Shown here piece after piece: positions 1 to 11,501 of a stretch of 64,000 nt of DNA. A model generated the notes under the pieces. That model had not been told where the DNA came from. It did no database searches and saw only the letters and a program-made list of their open reading frames with translations. The position numbers and the translations under genes were made by a program. The stretch is taken from the NCBI GenBank assembly GCA_948144175.1, contig CANXME010002316.1, forward strand, positions 62,001 to 126,000, given 5' to 3'. The number at the start of each line of letters is the position of its first letter. Within the stretch, counting starts at the first letter, position 1. The DNA comes from Closterium sp. NIES-65 (Eukaryota; Streptophyta; Zygnematophyceae; Desmidiales; Closteriaceae).

Positions 1-455
1 CCTAAAAACAGAACCTGTTTTGTCTTTGCCCAACCAGCCAAATGCTGGTTCCGCTGGTTTCCCCTGGCCCTGTAGCATGCAGATACAGACAAACAACATC
101 CAACCTTCACCTAAATTGTACCCCTATAGTGCCTGCCCTGCTACACTATAGTCAACCAAACAAAACACTACAATTTCGAGTTGGATAGAACTGAATCCGC
201 GCAATCATGTAAGTTGAACCGCAAAGCTTCCATCTTGGGTTCCTTTGCGAGCTCGTCCTTTCTGCTTGTACTGTTCATAGCGCGTACAATGTTATGCCGC
301 AGCGCACATTTTGCGAGTACCTGCAAATGCTTCAAGCGAAAATTGCGAAAGCAAACAAACACACGAACATACCATTCACACGTAAATGCATTCGCACACG
401 CATACTCGTACAAACAGACGGCAGGATGTCGTGCAATGTGAATTTGCACCCAACA
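1..455 (-). repeat. 3' LTR of A1 (partial, window edge)
   Basis: Reverse complement of the first part of the Copia-A LTR; it ends in the family terminus GCACCCAACA next to the body's purine tract (seen as CACTCCCCCTC on the plus strand). The rest of the LTR lies before position 1. Confidence 0.92.
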
Positions 456-3400
456 CACTCCCCCTCAGCCTGCCGGCTGCATCCCCATCATTCCATACTA
501 GTTCATGCTCATTCCACTCATGCGCACACAACGCCAATGAGACTCATCGGCAAGCCTCTTGGTGAGGAAGTCTGCTGGCTGCTGGTGAGTCTTGATGTAG
601 ATCGGATTCACCGTCCCCCTCTTCACCTCCTTACGCAGCCAGTGCCACTTGATACGCATGTGCTTATTCAGCCCATGAAGCACAGCGTTCCTGGCCATCC
701 TTAGAGCTCCTTTGCTATCACAAAACAGCGGCGTAGCAACCTTTTGCTCCTGGCCAATCTCCTCCAACAGCCTCCTCAGCCAAATCACCTCCTTCACCCC
801 ATGGAACATCGCCATGTACTCTGATTCCACGGAAGAGAGTGCTGTCTCCGTCTGCTTCTTTGACCTCCAACTAACAGGTCCTCCCCCAACTACGCAGATG
901 TATCCTCCCACTGATGAGGAATCCTCCTTCTCAGAGGCCCACGTAGCATCAGTAAAGCAAGTGAGAAAAGGCTTGCCTTCTCCAAGCCTCTCCCCCTTCT
1001 CTTTCAGCACCTCAACCCCTTTCTGCTTCACCTGTGCAGATGCGGAGTATTGAACTCCAATGCTTGGGTGAGAGTTCAGATACTTCACCACACGCTCAGC
1101 TGCATCCACCTGCTCCTCTGATGGATTCTGCACTACCCTAGCCAGCTGCCCAACCGAGAATGAGATGTCGGGCCTCGTGTGAACTGCTGCATACAAGAGG
1201 CTGCCCACCAAGGACTGAAATTGCTGCTGCTCCTCGGCTTCAACCCTTTCATCCTCTGCAGCTTTCACAAGCTTGAATTCTGCTGGCAGGGGAGTTGCAA
1301 CCTTGCGCTCATTCTCAATCCCTTGCTTTTCCCCCAGCTCCTTGATGAACTTCTCCTGGTGCAGTTTCAACCACCTGTGATCTGGATCCCTCTCTACGTG
1401 TATCCCGAGGTAGTACTTTACCTCCCCAAGGTTCTTGCACTTGAAGTTCTCCATCAGCTGCTGCTGCACCTTCTGGATCTCCTTCATGCTGCTGCTAAAG
1501 AGAAGAATGTCGTCCACATAGACCAGAAACAGCACCAGCTTCTCCCCCTCCCCCTTGAGAAAGAGGCTCTCATCACAGCTGCTGGTCTTGAATCCCATCT
1601 CCTCTAAAACAGCTGCCAACTTCTGGTACCAGCAGCGTGGCGCCTGCTTCAAGCCGTAGATGGACTTTTTCAGCTTGCACACCCTGCCCGTACCATCCTC
1701 ATACCCAGGTGGCTGCGTCATGAACACCTCCTCCTCTAAAATCCCGTTGAGAAATGCCGTTGATATGTCCATCTGGATAATGAACTTCCCACTAACGGCT
1801 GCATCTGCCAACAAGACACGAAGGGTAGGGGTTTTGGCTGTGGGAGCAAAGATCTCATTGAAGTCCCGCTTCTCCTTCTGCATAAACCCCTTAGCCACCA
1901 ACCTACTCTTGTAGATGGTGACCTGCCCCTTGTCGTCAGTCTTGATCCTTAGCACCCACTTGCATTGTACCGCTTTCTTTCCCTCAGGCAGCACCACTAG
2001 TTCCCAAGTCCCATTCTCCAGCAGGCTCTGGTACTCAGCATCCCTAGAAGCCAGCCATTTGTCCCTATCTGGTCCAGCTAATGCCTCCTCCATGCTAGCT
2101 GGTTCCTCTGGTGCAGGGGCAAGAAAACAGTACGCAGGCTCATCCTCCTCATCCGGGTCATAGCCATGCGGTAGAATCAGCAATGCCTCCTCTGTCCCAA
2201 GCTGCTGCTCCGCTACATCAGCTCCTGCAGTCAGCTTCTTAGTAGCCATACGGGTACGTCCTGGCCTGGAGACGGGTGTCTCCCATCCCTTCATAATAAC
2301 ACCCTTCGGCTTCTTAGTTTTCCCCTGCTGCTGCTCTCCTCCCTCGGATCCAGCAGCTCCACTAATGCTACCGCTAATTTCCACACCATCACCTCCACCA
2401 GCAGGTGCCTCCTGCACCTTCTCTTTATCACCACCCTCTGCAGCTGCCTCCTCTCCCTCCTCCCACACACTAGGAGTCAGGTCCAGCTGCATGGTAATCT
2501 GCTCCATCTGCTGGGACACCCTGGCCTCCGGCTGTTTCTCCCAGCTCCCATACATCATGCCCTCAACAAACTTCACATCCCTGCTGTCAAACAACACACC
2601 CTTGGAAGGTTCTCACAGCAGCCATCCCTTGCTTTCAGCTGCCAGCCCCAAATGCACACACCAGATTGCACTCGCCCCCAACTTACTGCGGTAGGTCTTG
2701 GGGACGTGGGCGACTGCCATGCAACCGAACACCCTCAGCATGTCCACCGGCGGCTTCCTCCCAAGCCACCTCTCCAACGGCACCCACGAGTCATCCCCAA
2801 CCTTTGTGAGTACCCTGTTCCTAGCGACGGTAGCGTGCCGAACAGCATGGGGCCACATCAAGTTGCCCAGCCCAGATTCTATGAGCAGCGCCCTAGCTGT
2901 CTCCAGAATTGTCCGGTTCGCCCGTTCTGCTACACCGTTAGACTGTGGGGTGTAAGCCATGGTCAGCTCCCTCTGGATGCCCTGCTTCTTGAGCCAGGGC
3001 GTCATCTCAGCTCCAAGGAACTCACCACCCCGTTCTGTCCTAATCCGCTTCACCACACACTCCACTTGCTTCTCCACGAACGGCAGCCAATCGTCCCGAA
3101 TCGTGGAGGCGGCGTGATCTTTCTGCTTCAGCGGATACGCCCACATTAGCCTGCTCCAGTCATCCACTATGGTTAGGTAGTACCGCTCCCCCTTGTGCCC
3201 TTGCACCGGCAGCGGCCCCACCAAGTCCATGTGGACCAGCTCCAACGGCTTTTTGCTCCTGCCAGCCACACTATGGAAGGGGAAACGGGTGAACTTTGAA
3301 AGGAGGCAAATTTCACAGTTATCATCGGGTGGTTGTCCGTTCAGCTTCAAGCCCTTAACGGCTCCATCCTTCTCCAGCTGCTTCAGCAAAGGCATTGCCA

Positions 3401-5078
3401 CATGCCCCAAACGTCGGTGTGCAGTTGCCCAATCTATCTCCCCAGATCTGGCCGACACTTTCACACCAACCCCTCCAACGGCGTTGCACTCCCCCTAGGA
3501 TGCAGACCCCTCTCCAGCCTGCCCCCCACCGTGCCACGCCAGCGCCGGCAGCTGCCACATAGATCTGTACACGTCCTTGCTCTCGTGCAGATCCCAAAGC
3601 ACCCGATTGCCCAGCTTCCCTTTATAAGTGCGAGCCCTATCTGTGTTGGTGTTCACCCCAGCCTTGCCAAGCTTACGGAGGGAGATAAGGTTGGCCTTCA
3701 GGTCGGGGACGAGGAGAACGTCGTGCAGCACCACCGGCTTGCCATCCGCTCCCTTAAACGCAGCTCGTCCCGCACCAGCCACCTTCAGCGCGTGTCCAGA
3801 GGCGGAGCACACCTCGTTGATCGCAGCAGCTCGTACGTCGTCCAGCAGGTCCTTGCGCGGTGTCATTGTCCAAGCAGCGCCTGTGTCCAACACCCAATAA
3901 TCCAAGAGGTGCAGCTTTGCTCCAACCTTAGCAGATGCGTCTCCTTGCTCCCCCTTGTCTCCCACATGGAAGAATTGGCCCGCGGTGCGCTCCTTCTTCT
4001 TCTCCGCACTGCCGTTGCCCTTCGGGTTGTTGTCGGACGAATCAGCGACCATGTTGGCGCCGTTTTTCTGGTTCCTCCGCGCGCCGCCATCTTGGTGACG
4101 ATTCTGGGGGGTCCATCCATCGGGTTTCTTATAGCACAAAAACCAGGGGTGCCCTTCCTTCTCACAATACCAGCAACTCCCTTTCATTTTGCCACAAGCA
4201 CCCGACTTGCCCCCACGTTCAGATTTCGCACCGCGACCCCAACCGGTACCTCCTTGTTGGTCGTTGGAGTCGTCGTCTTTCTTTGCACCTCGTCCAGCAC
4301 CACCGAAGCCACGTCCTCTGCCACGTCAGCTCCCTTGCATCCCGTAGCCGCTGCTGCCGTCGTCTCCACCCCTCAGTTGACGGCGACGGAAGTCCTCCTC
4401 TAGAATCTTTGTCCGCACCCACTCGAGTGTCCACGAGCTCTGGTTCTGCGGCAGGCTCAATCCGCTTGTGAATTGAAGCCACGATTACGGCAGCAGCGAG
4501 AGCATCTTCGGGCACTTGGTCTGCTCCGGGTAGGTGATTCCCGCGGTTGCCAACTTCGCGTAGAGGTCGCGCAATTTGTCCAGGATAGGTTGCACCGGCT
4601 CTCCCTCGCTTGGGCGCAACGCGGACAGCTCCCTCTCCATCATGAGCATCGCAGCGACGGAGGTAGGGGCGTGCAGCTCCTTCAACACCGTCCACGCCTT
4701 CGGACCGCACTCAACCTCCGGCAGCAGGTGCATGACGTGGTGACGCTGGTTCAGCTCCAAACTCTGCGACATCAAGTAGTAGCCAGCCGAAGCGCGCTCG
4801 TCCCAATCTTCCTGAAGGGCGGGGTCACTCGGTCTAGGCTCCTCCCCAATCATTAGTTTCAGCAATCCGATCTGACGGAAATAAAGTTGCATTTTCCGCG
4901 CCCAGTCATCATAGCCCTCACCATTGAACTTCTCGACGGTGAAGTTTTTCAGCACCTCCTTGATCAGCGAGCCCTGGCTTGTTCGCGCTCCCCTTGGCGC
5001 AGAAACACCAGAATCATGGCTGCCGCTACGATCTTGGGCTGAAGATTCACCAGCTACCGCCAAGATGTTCCCCGCCAT
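456..5078 (-). pseudogene. Copia-A gag-pol remnant of A1
   Basis: Homologous along its whole length to the open polyprotein of A5 (32631-37211). From high to low coordinates: the gag domain with MAGN start at 5078, CCHC zinc knuckle (CWYCEKEGHPWFLC), protease motif DTGA, integrase HHCC and DDE regions, RT with YVDD, and RNase H ending near 498. The frame is interrupted several times, so it cannot make one product. Fossil copy of a retrotransposon polyprotein. Confidence 0.92.
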
Positions 5079-5109
5079 AGCTACCTATAACAAGGATCAC
5101 TATAACGCA

Positions 5110-5121
5110 GCTCTGATACCA
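5110..5121 (-). other. Primer binding site of A1
   Basis: Reverse complement reads TGGTATCAGAGC, the usual complement of the 3' end of initiator tRNA-Met in copia elements, three bases from the LTR edge at 5125. Confidence 0.85.
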
Positions 5122-5124
5122 GCT

Positions 5125-6199
5125 TGTTGGTGTAAGGGCCTAATAAACTCAAGCTATTAAGACTTTATCACACTTAAAACCTCTCCTCGGGGTCACCTCC
5201 AAGGGTCCTTGGGTGCCTGGTACAAGACCAGCCCCTATCCTCGGGTCCGAGTTTGTAGAGAGAGGGATCAAGAGGGACTTAGTCAAAACAACAAGAGTAC
5301 TTTGAACGTCGCGCAGCGTATCGTGCAGACTGTCGACCGGATTAAGCTGAAAATTTCCAAGAGCTTTAAAATAAGCCAAGTTGCCTCGCGAAAAGTTCTG
5401 CCATTACAAAGTTATGGCTCGGACAGCGTTTGCCTAGCGTTGGAGTGCTAGCATACTAGCGTTGACTCACGTAGCATTCCGCTGTCGCACCGCATAGAAA
5501 TGAAATTCCAGCAAGGAAGGAATTCGCTTGAATCAATTTCACTATATTCAGGTACAAACAGAGAAGGAATATATAGTTCTAGCTAGCATGGACCTTGGGA
5601 ATCAACCTGGGAACAACCAGGGATGATCCCAAATAATTCCAAGCAACAGAACCAACCTGGCTGGCCAAAATAGCAGGTGATAGGTTGGTAAACAACCTCT
5701 GGTTCTGTTTTTCCAACCTGGGAAAACAACAACCAGGTTCAGGTCCTAAAAACAGAACCTGTTTCGTCTTTGCCCAACCAGCCAAATGCTGGTTCCGCTG
5801 GTTTCCCCTGGCCCTGTAGCATGCAGATACAGACAAACAACATCCAACCTTCACCTAAATTGTACCCCTATAGTGCCTGCCCTGCTACACTATAGTCAAC
5901 CAAACAAAACAGTACAATTTCGAGTTGGATAGAAATGAATCTGCGCAATCAAGTAAGTTGAACCGCAAAGCTTCCATCTTGGGTTCCTTTGCGAGCTCGT
6001 CCTTTCTGCTTGTACTGTTCATAGCGCGTACAATGTTATGCCGAAGCGCACATTGTGCGAGTACCTGCAAATGCTTCAAGCAAAAATTGCGAAAGCAAAC
6101 AAACACACGAACATACCATTCATGCGCAAATGCATTCGCACACGCATACTCGTACAAACAGACGGCAGGATGTCGTGCAATGTGAATTTGCACCCAACA
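5125..6199 (-). repeat. 5' LTR of A1
   Basis: Full-span Copia-A LTR in minus orientation, starting TGTTGGTGTAAGGGCC and ending GCACCCAACA on the plus strand, about 1075 bp. It borders the primer site on the left and Copia-B RT sequence on the right. Confidence 0.93.
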
Positions 6200-8659
6200 G
6201 GTCGTACGCGGCTTCGACCAAGAGCACGGACGGGACTTCACCCAGACGTTCGCGCCAGTCAGCCGACACATCTCTCTGCGGATTCTCCTCGCGATAGCCG
6301 CCATGAAGAAGAAGAAGCTACGAAAAATCGACATTACCAACGCTTTCCTTTACGCACCTGTCGACGCTGAGATCTTAGTCGTGCGACCACACGGCTCCAA
6401 CGCAAACCCCAACCAAGTCTATCAGCTACTGAAATCACTGTACGGCATCAAGCAAGCCACGAGACTGCGGCAGCAGTTACTTCCACGCCCCACTCATTCG
6501 CATTGATTCCGCCAGCTACCTTAGACCAAGGCATATACCGGCTTACAAAGGGCACTGACTACATTCTACTTATCGTCTATGTAGACGATCTCGTCTACAT
6601 CGGCTCGACCGACGGCGTCAAAACCTGGTTCGAAGGAGAGCTGCAGGAGGACCTCACGCTCGCAGTCTCATCTACCGTGACACAATACCTCGGCCTTAAT
6701 ATCCAAGAAGAGGAAAACGCGATCTACCTCAGCGCCGCGAAGTACGCCGACACTATCGCTAAGCAATTCGAATTAACGCCAGCCGCTATCTCCACACCGT
6801 ACCGCTACACTACAGGAAGTCATAAAGAAGTCTCCGCTCCGCTCAAACCCGCCGGCATACACGATTACCAACGGAAGCTGGGATGCCTCCTCTTCGAAGC
6901 AGTCACCTGCCGACCAGATCGATCGTTTTTGTTGGGTGCAAATTCAGATTGCACGACATCCTGCCGTCTGTTTGTACGAGTATGCGTGTGCGAATGCATT
7001 TGCGTGTGAATGGTATGTTCGTGTGTTTGTTTGCTTTCGCAATTTTTGCTTGAAGCATTTGCAGGTACTCGCACAATGTGCGCTTCGGCATAACATTGTA
7101 CGCGCTATGAACAGTACAAGCAGAAAGGACGAGCTTGCAAAGGAACCCAAGATGGAAGCTTTGCGGTTCGGCTTACTTGATTGCGCAGATTCAGTTCTAT
7201 CCAACTCGAAATTGTACTGTTTTGTTTGGTTGACATAGTGTAGCAGGGCAGGCACTATAGGGGTACAATTTAGGTGAAGGTTGGATGTTGTTTGTCTGTA
7301 TCTGCATGCTACAGGGCCAGGGGAAACCAGCGGAACCAGCATTTGGCTGGTTGGGCAAAGACAAAACAGGTTCTGTTTTTAGGACCTGAACCTGGTTGTT
7401 GTTTTCCCAGGTTGGAAAAACAGAACCAGAGGTTGTTCACCAACCTACCACCTGCTATTTTGTCCAGCCAGGTTGGTTCTGTTGCTTGGAATTATTTGGG
7501 ATCATCCCTGGTTGTTCCCAGGTTGATTCCCAAGGTCCTTGTTAGCTAGAGCTATTTATTCCTTCTCTGTTTGTACCTGAATATAGTGAAATTGATTCAA
7601 GGGAATTCCTCCCTTCTTGGAATTTCATTTCTACGCGGTGCGACGGCGGAATGGTACCCGAGTCAACGCTAGTACGCTAGCACTCCAACGCTAGGCTAAC
7701 GCTGTCCGAGCCATAACTTCGTAATGGCAAAACTTTTCGCGAGGCAACTTGGCTTATTTTAAAGCTCTTAGAGTGAACTTCGATATAGTAAATTCTCAGC
7801 TTAATCCAATCTACGGTCTGCACGATACGCTGCGCGACGTTCAAGGCACTCTTGCTGTTTTGACTAAGTCCCTCTTGATCCCTCTCTCTCTACAAACTCG
7901 GACACGAGGATAGGGGCTGGTCTTGTACCAGGCACCCAAGGACCCTTGGAGGTGACCCCGAGGAGAGGTTTTTAAGCGTGATAAAGTCTTAATAGCTTGA
8001 GTATATTAGGCCCTTACACCAACAGTTTTCTACGAGCCAACTCGCCACCTATCTCAAGAAACCTGATGCAGAGCACATTGCGGAGCTTGACCACGCACTG
8101 CACTATCTCGTCAGCACCCCGACGATCGGACTTACCTACTACAAGACCGGAACTATGGCGCCTAAACTAATCGGCTACGTCGACGCTGACCACGCTGGCG
8201 ATTCTGACAATAAGCGCTTACGAAGTGGCGACATCTACCGACTTGAGCCTATCGGACCTATCCCGTGGCAGTCGAGCAAGCAAGAGCTAGCTCTCTCCTC
8301 AGCCGAAGCAGAATATATTGCACTCTGCTCCGCCACCAAGGATTATACCTTCGCGAACTACTGGAAGAAACGAAACTGGCCTAGTTACTCAGCTTCTCCC
8401 TGTTCTGCGACAACCAGTCAGCGATTCGCATCGCCAACAAGAATGGATTCGCGAACAGAACGAAGCACATTGCCGTGCGATTTTTCTTCGTGAAGTACAA
8501 AATCGAGAAGGGGAGACTCGAGCTGTCCTACTGCCCCATGTTCGAGATGGCAGCTGATTACCTGACCAAGATGCTCGGAAAACAGAAGTTCGAGTACTAC
8601 ATGCTGCTGACTGGACAAAGCCACGTCACCAACAACCACACTCTAGAAACGAAGGGGAG
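6200..8659 (+). pseudogene. Copia-B pol remnant (RT and RNase H)
   Basis: RT signatures are visible: KIDITNAFLYAPVDAE, LKSLYGIKQAT and the catalytic YVDDLVYIG near 6580. After the solo LTR the RNase H region follows, with YVDADHAGDSDNKR and the SSAEAEYIALC block near 8300. RT_2 and RNase H of this type mark Ty1/copia. Residues differ clearly from Copia-A, so it is a separate family. Nothing upstream of RT is present in the window. The frame has several breaks as well as the LTR insertion. Confidence 0.88.
6930..8024 (+). repeat. Solo Copia-A LTR, TSD GTTTT
   Basis: Complete 1095-bp plus-oriented Copia-A LTR with no body. It is flanked by the 5-bp duplication GTTTT (6925-6929 and 8025-8029). 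Copia-B RT lies to its left and Copia-B RNase H to its right. A solo LTR is the normal product of recombination between the two LTRs of an inserted element. Confidence 0.95.
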
Positions 8660-9051
8660 TGTTGGAAACAAGTGACTTAAGCGCTTCAGATGTGTCGAAA
8701 CACGGAAGCACAAGCGAAGCAAACTCTAGTGAAACAACGGCGACTCAACCATCGGAGGTTGACGGAAAATGCGACTGCTGGAGGTTACGCGAAGGTCAAA
8801 GGTCGCTAACCTTTGACTTCACAAATACAGCGTGATAGCAAGGACAAACAACTGACTCGATACTGAGCAGTTGCCCGAGTCGTCACTGTACCGAACCGTA
8901 ACAGCAACAGTAAAACAGTTATTAGTTACACCCTTTCATATTCCTTGTAATCTTGTAAAATGCTTGTATTACTTTCTTATGATCAATCTATCTTGCCCTC
9001 ACACGCAAGGTGGTTCAAGACTTGTCATTAAACGCTTCCGCAACTACAACA
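8660..9051 (+). repeat. Candidate 3' LTR of Copia-B
   Basis: Begins TGTTGGAAAC right after the purine tract and probably ends CTACAACA, giving matching TGTTG/CAACA tips and a length near 390 bp. The pol frame closes just inside it. The other LTR is not in the window, so the right edge is inferred from the terminal inverted bases. Confidence 0.6.
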
Positions 9052-9920
9052 TTTGTACTCTAAGTTTAGCCTTTGTAAAGATACTAAGGGCTTTCTCAGC
9101 CCAAAAGATAGGCCTATGGTTCTGAACTTGTGCCTTGACATCTGCAATAATGGGTGACGTTCAACTTGTCTTGCTGGCCTGATGTTGCCTGCAAACTAGA
9201 ACATACCTCACTTTTATCACTTTTCCGACTGAAAATGCCCCAATGTTGACGTATTGTATACACATGAAAAATTACACCACATTTTACCTGCATCAAAGTC
9301 TAGGCTAGGCATGTACACATGTGCTGCGCAGTGCTTGCTACAATACTTTTTGCTGGGTGGCAGGGCAGGGCATGATCCATGGGAATGGAGCGCAAAGGTG
9401 AAGCAACAGTGGAGCTGTTCAAGCATAGGAAGGGTTTAAGTCATGCATTCTGCTGCATCACCCTCCCACATGGCCCATTCACTGCCTTGAAGGAGGCAAG
9501 CAGAAGATCACAATTTCAATTTTGATTGAATCTGGGTCTTCCTATTTCGTTGCATTGCATTGCAACCAGCTCGCCCTCCTACCGTATGTGTCACTTCCAG
9601 CTCTCGCAGTGCCTTATCTGCTTCAGAATTCATGGTTGATATACCGTATGAAAAAACACCAGACTCCATGGTACACGAAACAGAACCGCAAAAACTGGAC
9701 CTCCTCACTGCAGCCACACTCCTCCACCCACTCAATGCACCCCTAAAGTGGTTGATTACTAGTGACTCAGTTTCTGCTGGTGTATGGCATCCATTTGCAC
9801 CACTCTGCACTCCAAGGGATTCTCCCATGACTGAGAGATGGACGGGCATGAGTGTAAGAAACAGAAAGCACTGAAAGAAGCGAAAGTAATTAAGAATCAA
9901 CAAAACAGTGCGATGCATAA

Positions 9921-10043
9921 CACGAGATGAGGTATGAGATGAAGTATAAGATGAAGTGCAGGAAAGGTCATGTGATGTAGGGGATAAGGTATGAGAAGAG
10001 GTGTGGGATGAGGTATGGGATGAGGTAAGGAATGAGGTGCAAT
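9921..10043. repeat. Degenerate GATGAGGT-type simple repeat
   Basis: Run of imperfect units of the kind GAGATGAGGTAT and GTGGGATGAGGTATG. The GGTGTGGGATGAGGT core is shared with the regular 29-bp array that begins about 490 bp downstream. Confidence 0.7.
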
Positions 10044-10341
10044 GCATAGCTGTTCCATCACTCTAAATTCTTGCTTGAGTTCAAAACCATGGCTGCTTAC
10101 AAGCACGAAATTCCAAAGCTCAAGACACTCCGATCTGGAGTGCCAAAACACCGACATATCAGCATCTTGGTTCTGCCCATGTCCCAGATATTACCTCCCC
10201 TGAGTCGCCCTCCCCCCACGGCATGCCACCATGAGGAGGTGGCTGGTAGAAGCAGCTGAGAGGAGATAGGAGGGAAGGTGGGATTGGGGGAGAGCATGCA
10301 GGGTCCTTCTGCTGCCACCATTATCTATCTATTAAGGACGA

Positions 10342-10380
10342 GGGGGAGGGGGAGGGCGAGGGCGAGGAGGGGGAAAGGGG
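10342..10380 (+). other. G-rich tract, possible G-quadruplex
   Basis: More than four runs of three or more G separated by one to three bases, within a longer purine-only stretch. This meets the usual pattern for G-quadruplex formation. No function can be inferred from sequence alone. Confidence 0.55.
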
Positions 10381-10533
10381 ATAGGGAGGGAGAGAGAGTG
10401 GAGGGAAACAATTAGCAAGGTAGGCATGAGTATTGGTGGGCATGTGTGTTGGCGGCAGGCATGCAAGGGTAAGGCATTACATGAATCATAAGGACTTCAA
10501 AAATGACGGACAGTTTACTAGGGAATCGAGCAT

Positions 10534-10831
10534 GATGGATTGGGGTGTGGGATGAGGTGTCCGATGGAATGGGGTGTGGGATTAGGTGTGCGATAGAATG
10601 GGGTGTGGGATGAGGTGTGCGATCGAATGGGGTGTGGGATGAGGTCTGCGATGGAATGGGGTGTGGGATGAGGTGTGCGTTGGAATGGGGTGTGGGATGA
10701 GGTGTGCGATGGAATGGGGTGTGGGATGAGGTGTACGATGGAAAGGGGTGTGGGATGAGGTGTGCTATGGAATGGGGTGTGGAATGAGGTGTGCGATGAA
10801 ATGGGGTGTGGGATGAGGTGTGCGATGGAAT
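10534..10831. repeat. 29-bp minisatellite, about 10 copies
   Basis: Head-to-tail units of the form GATGGAATGGGG followed by TGTGGGATGAGGTGTGC, with scattered single-base variants and no spacers. A Copia-A LTR starts immediately after it at 10832, which suggests that LTR inserted into the array. Confidence 0.93.
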
Positions 10832-11420
10832 TGTTAGTGTAAGGGCCTAGTAAAATTAAGCTATTAAGACTTTATCAAACTTAAAACCTCTCCTCGGGGT
10901 CACCTCCAAGGGTCCTTGGGTGCCTGGTACAAGACCAGCCCCTATCCTCGGGTCCGAGTTTGTAGAGAGAGGGATCAAGTGGGACTTAGTCAAAACAACA
11001 ACAGTATCTTGAACGTCGCGCAGCGTATCATGCACACCATCGATCAGATTAAGCTGAGAATTTTCTATATAGAAGCTCGCTCCAAGAGCTTTAAAATGAA
11101 CCAAGTTGCCTCGCGAAAAGTTCTGCCATTACGAAGTTATGGCTCGAAGAGCGTTTGCCTGGCGTTGGAGTGCTAGCGTACTAGCGTTAACTCGAGAAGC
11201 ATTCTACCATCGCACCGCGTAGAAACGAAATTCCAGGAAGGGAGGAATTCGCTTGAATCAAATTGACTATATCCAGGTACAAACAGAGAAGGAATAGATA
11301 GTTCTAGCTAGCAAGGACCTTGGGAATGAACCTGGGAACAACCAGGGATGATCCCAATTAATTCCAAGCAACAGAACCAACCAGGCTGGACAAAACAGCG
11401 GGTGGTAGGTTGGTAAACAA
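10832..11420 (-). repeat. Partial Copia-A LTR (A2, left)
   Basis: Reverse complement of the 3' half of the Copia-A LTR, starting TGTTAGTGTAAGGGCC directly after the minisatellite. Confidence 0.88.
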
Positions 11421-11501
11421 GATTCACCAGCTACCACCGAGGTGTTGCCCGCCATAGCTACCTATATCGAGGATCACTATAACGCAGCTCTGATACCAGC
11501 T

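Larger units (their letters stand above)
1..6199 (-). mobile_element. Copia-A element A1 (Ty1/copia), broken, cut by window start
   Basis: Minus-strand Ty1/copia retrotransposon. On the plus strand it reads as the reverse complement of 3' LTR (cut by the window edge), gag-pol body, primer site and complete 5' LTR. Protein order on the minus strand is gag, protease, integrase, RT, RNase H, which defines Ty1/copia. It interrupts the RT region of a different copia family (Copia-B), whose sequence resumes at 6200. The left flank lies outside the window, so the target duplication cannot be checked. The coding region has several breaks, so this is a fossil. Confidence 0.93.
6200..9051 (+). mobile_element. 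Copia-B element (second Ty1/copia family), 3' part, broken
   Basis: Plus-strand remnant of a copia family distinct from Copia-A. It has RT and RNase H sequence, a purine tract (GAAGGGGAG, 8651-8659) and a candidate 3' LTR. Its 5' half is cut off by A1, and a solo Copia-A LTR sits inside it at 6930-8024. Because two Copia-A insertions are nested in it, it is older than both. Confidence 0.85.
9052..10533. other. Unassigned intervening DNA
   Basis: About 1.5 kb between Copia-B and the minisatellite. I see no recognisable protein, RNA gene or element. Short open frames here lack known domains. It contains a degenerate GATGAGGT-type repeat and a G-rich tract, listed separately. This may be the only host-like DNA in the window. 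Confidence 0.55.

Noticed and set aside
9508-10047. Possible 179-codon host gene on the minus strand
   Set aside because: It contains the degenerate repeat (Ser/Thr/His-rich start) and shows no domain or splice context that I can support.
10534-10831. CRISPR-like direct repeats
   Set aside because: The 29-bp units are contiguous with no unique spacers and the context is eukaryotic; this is a minisatellite.
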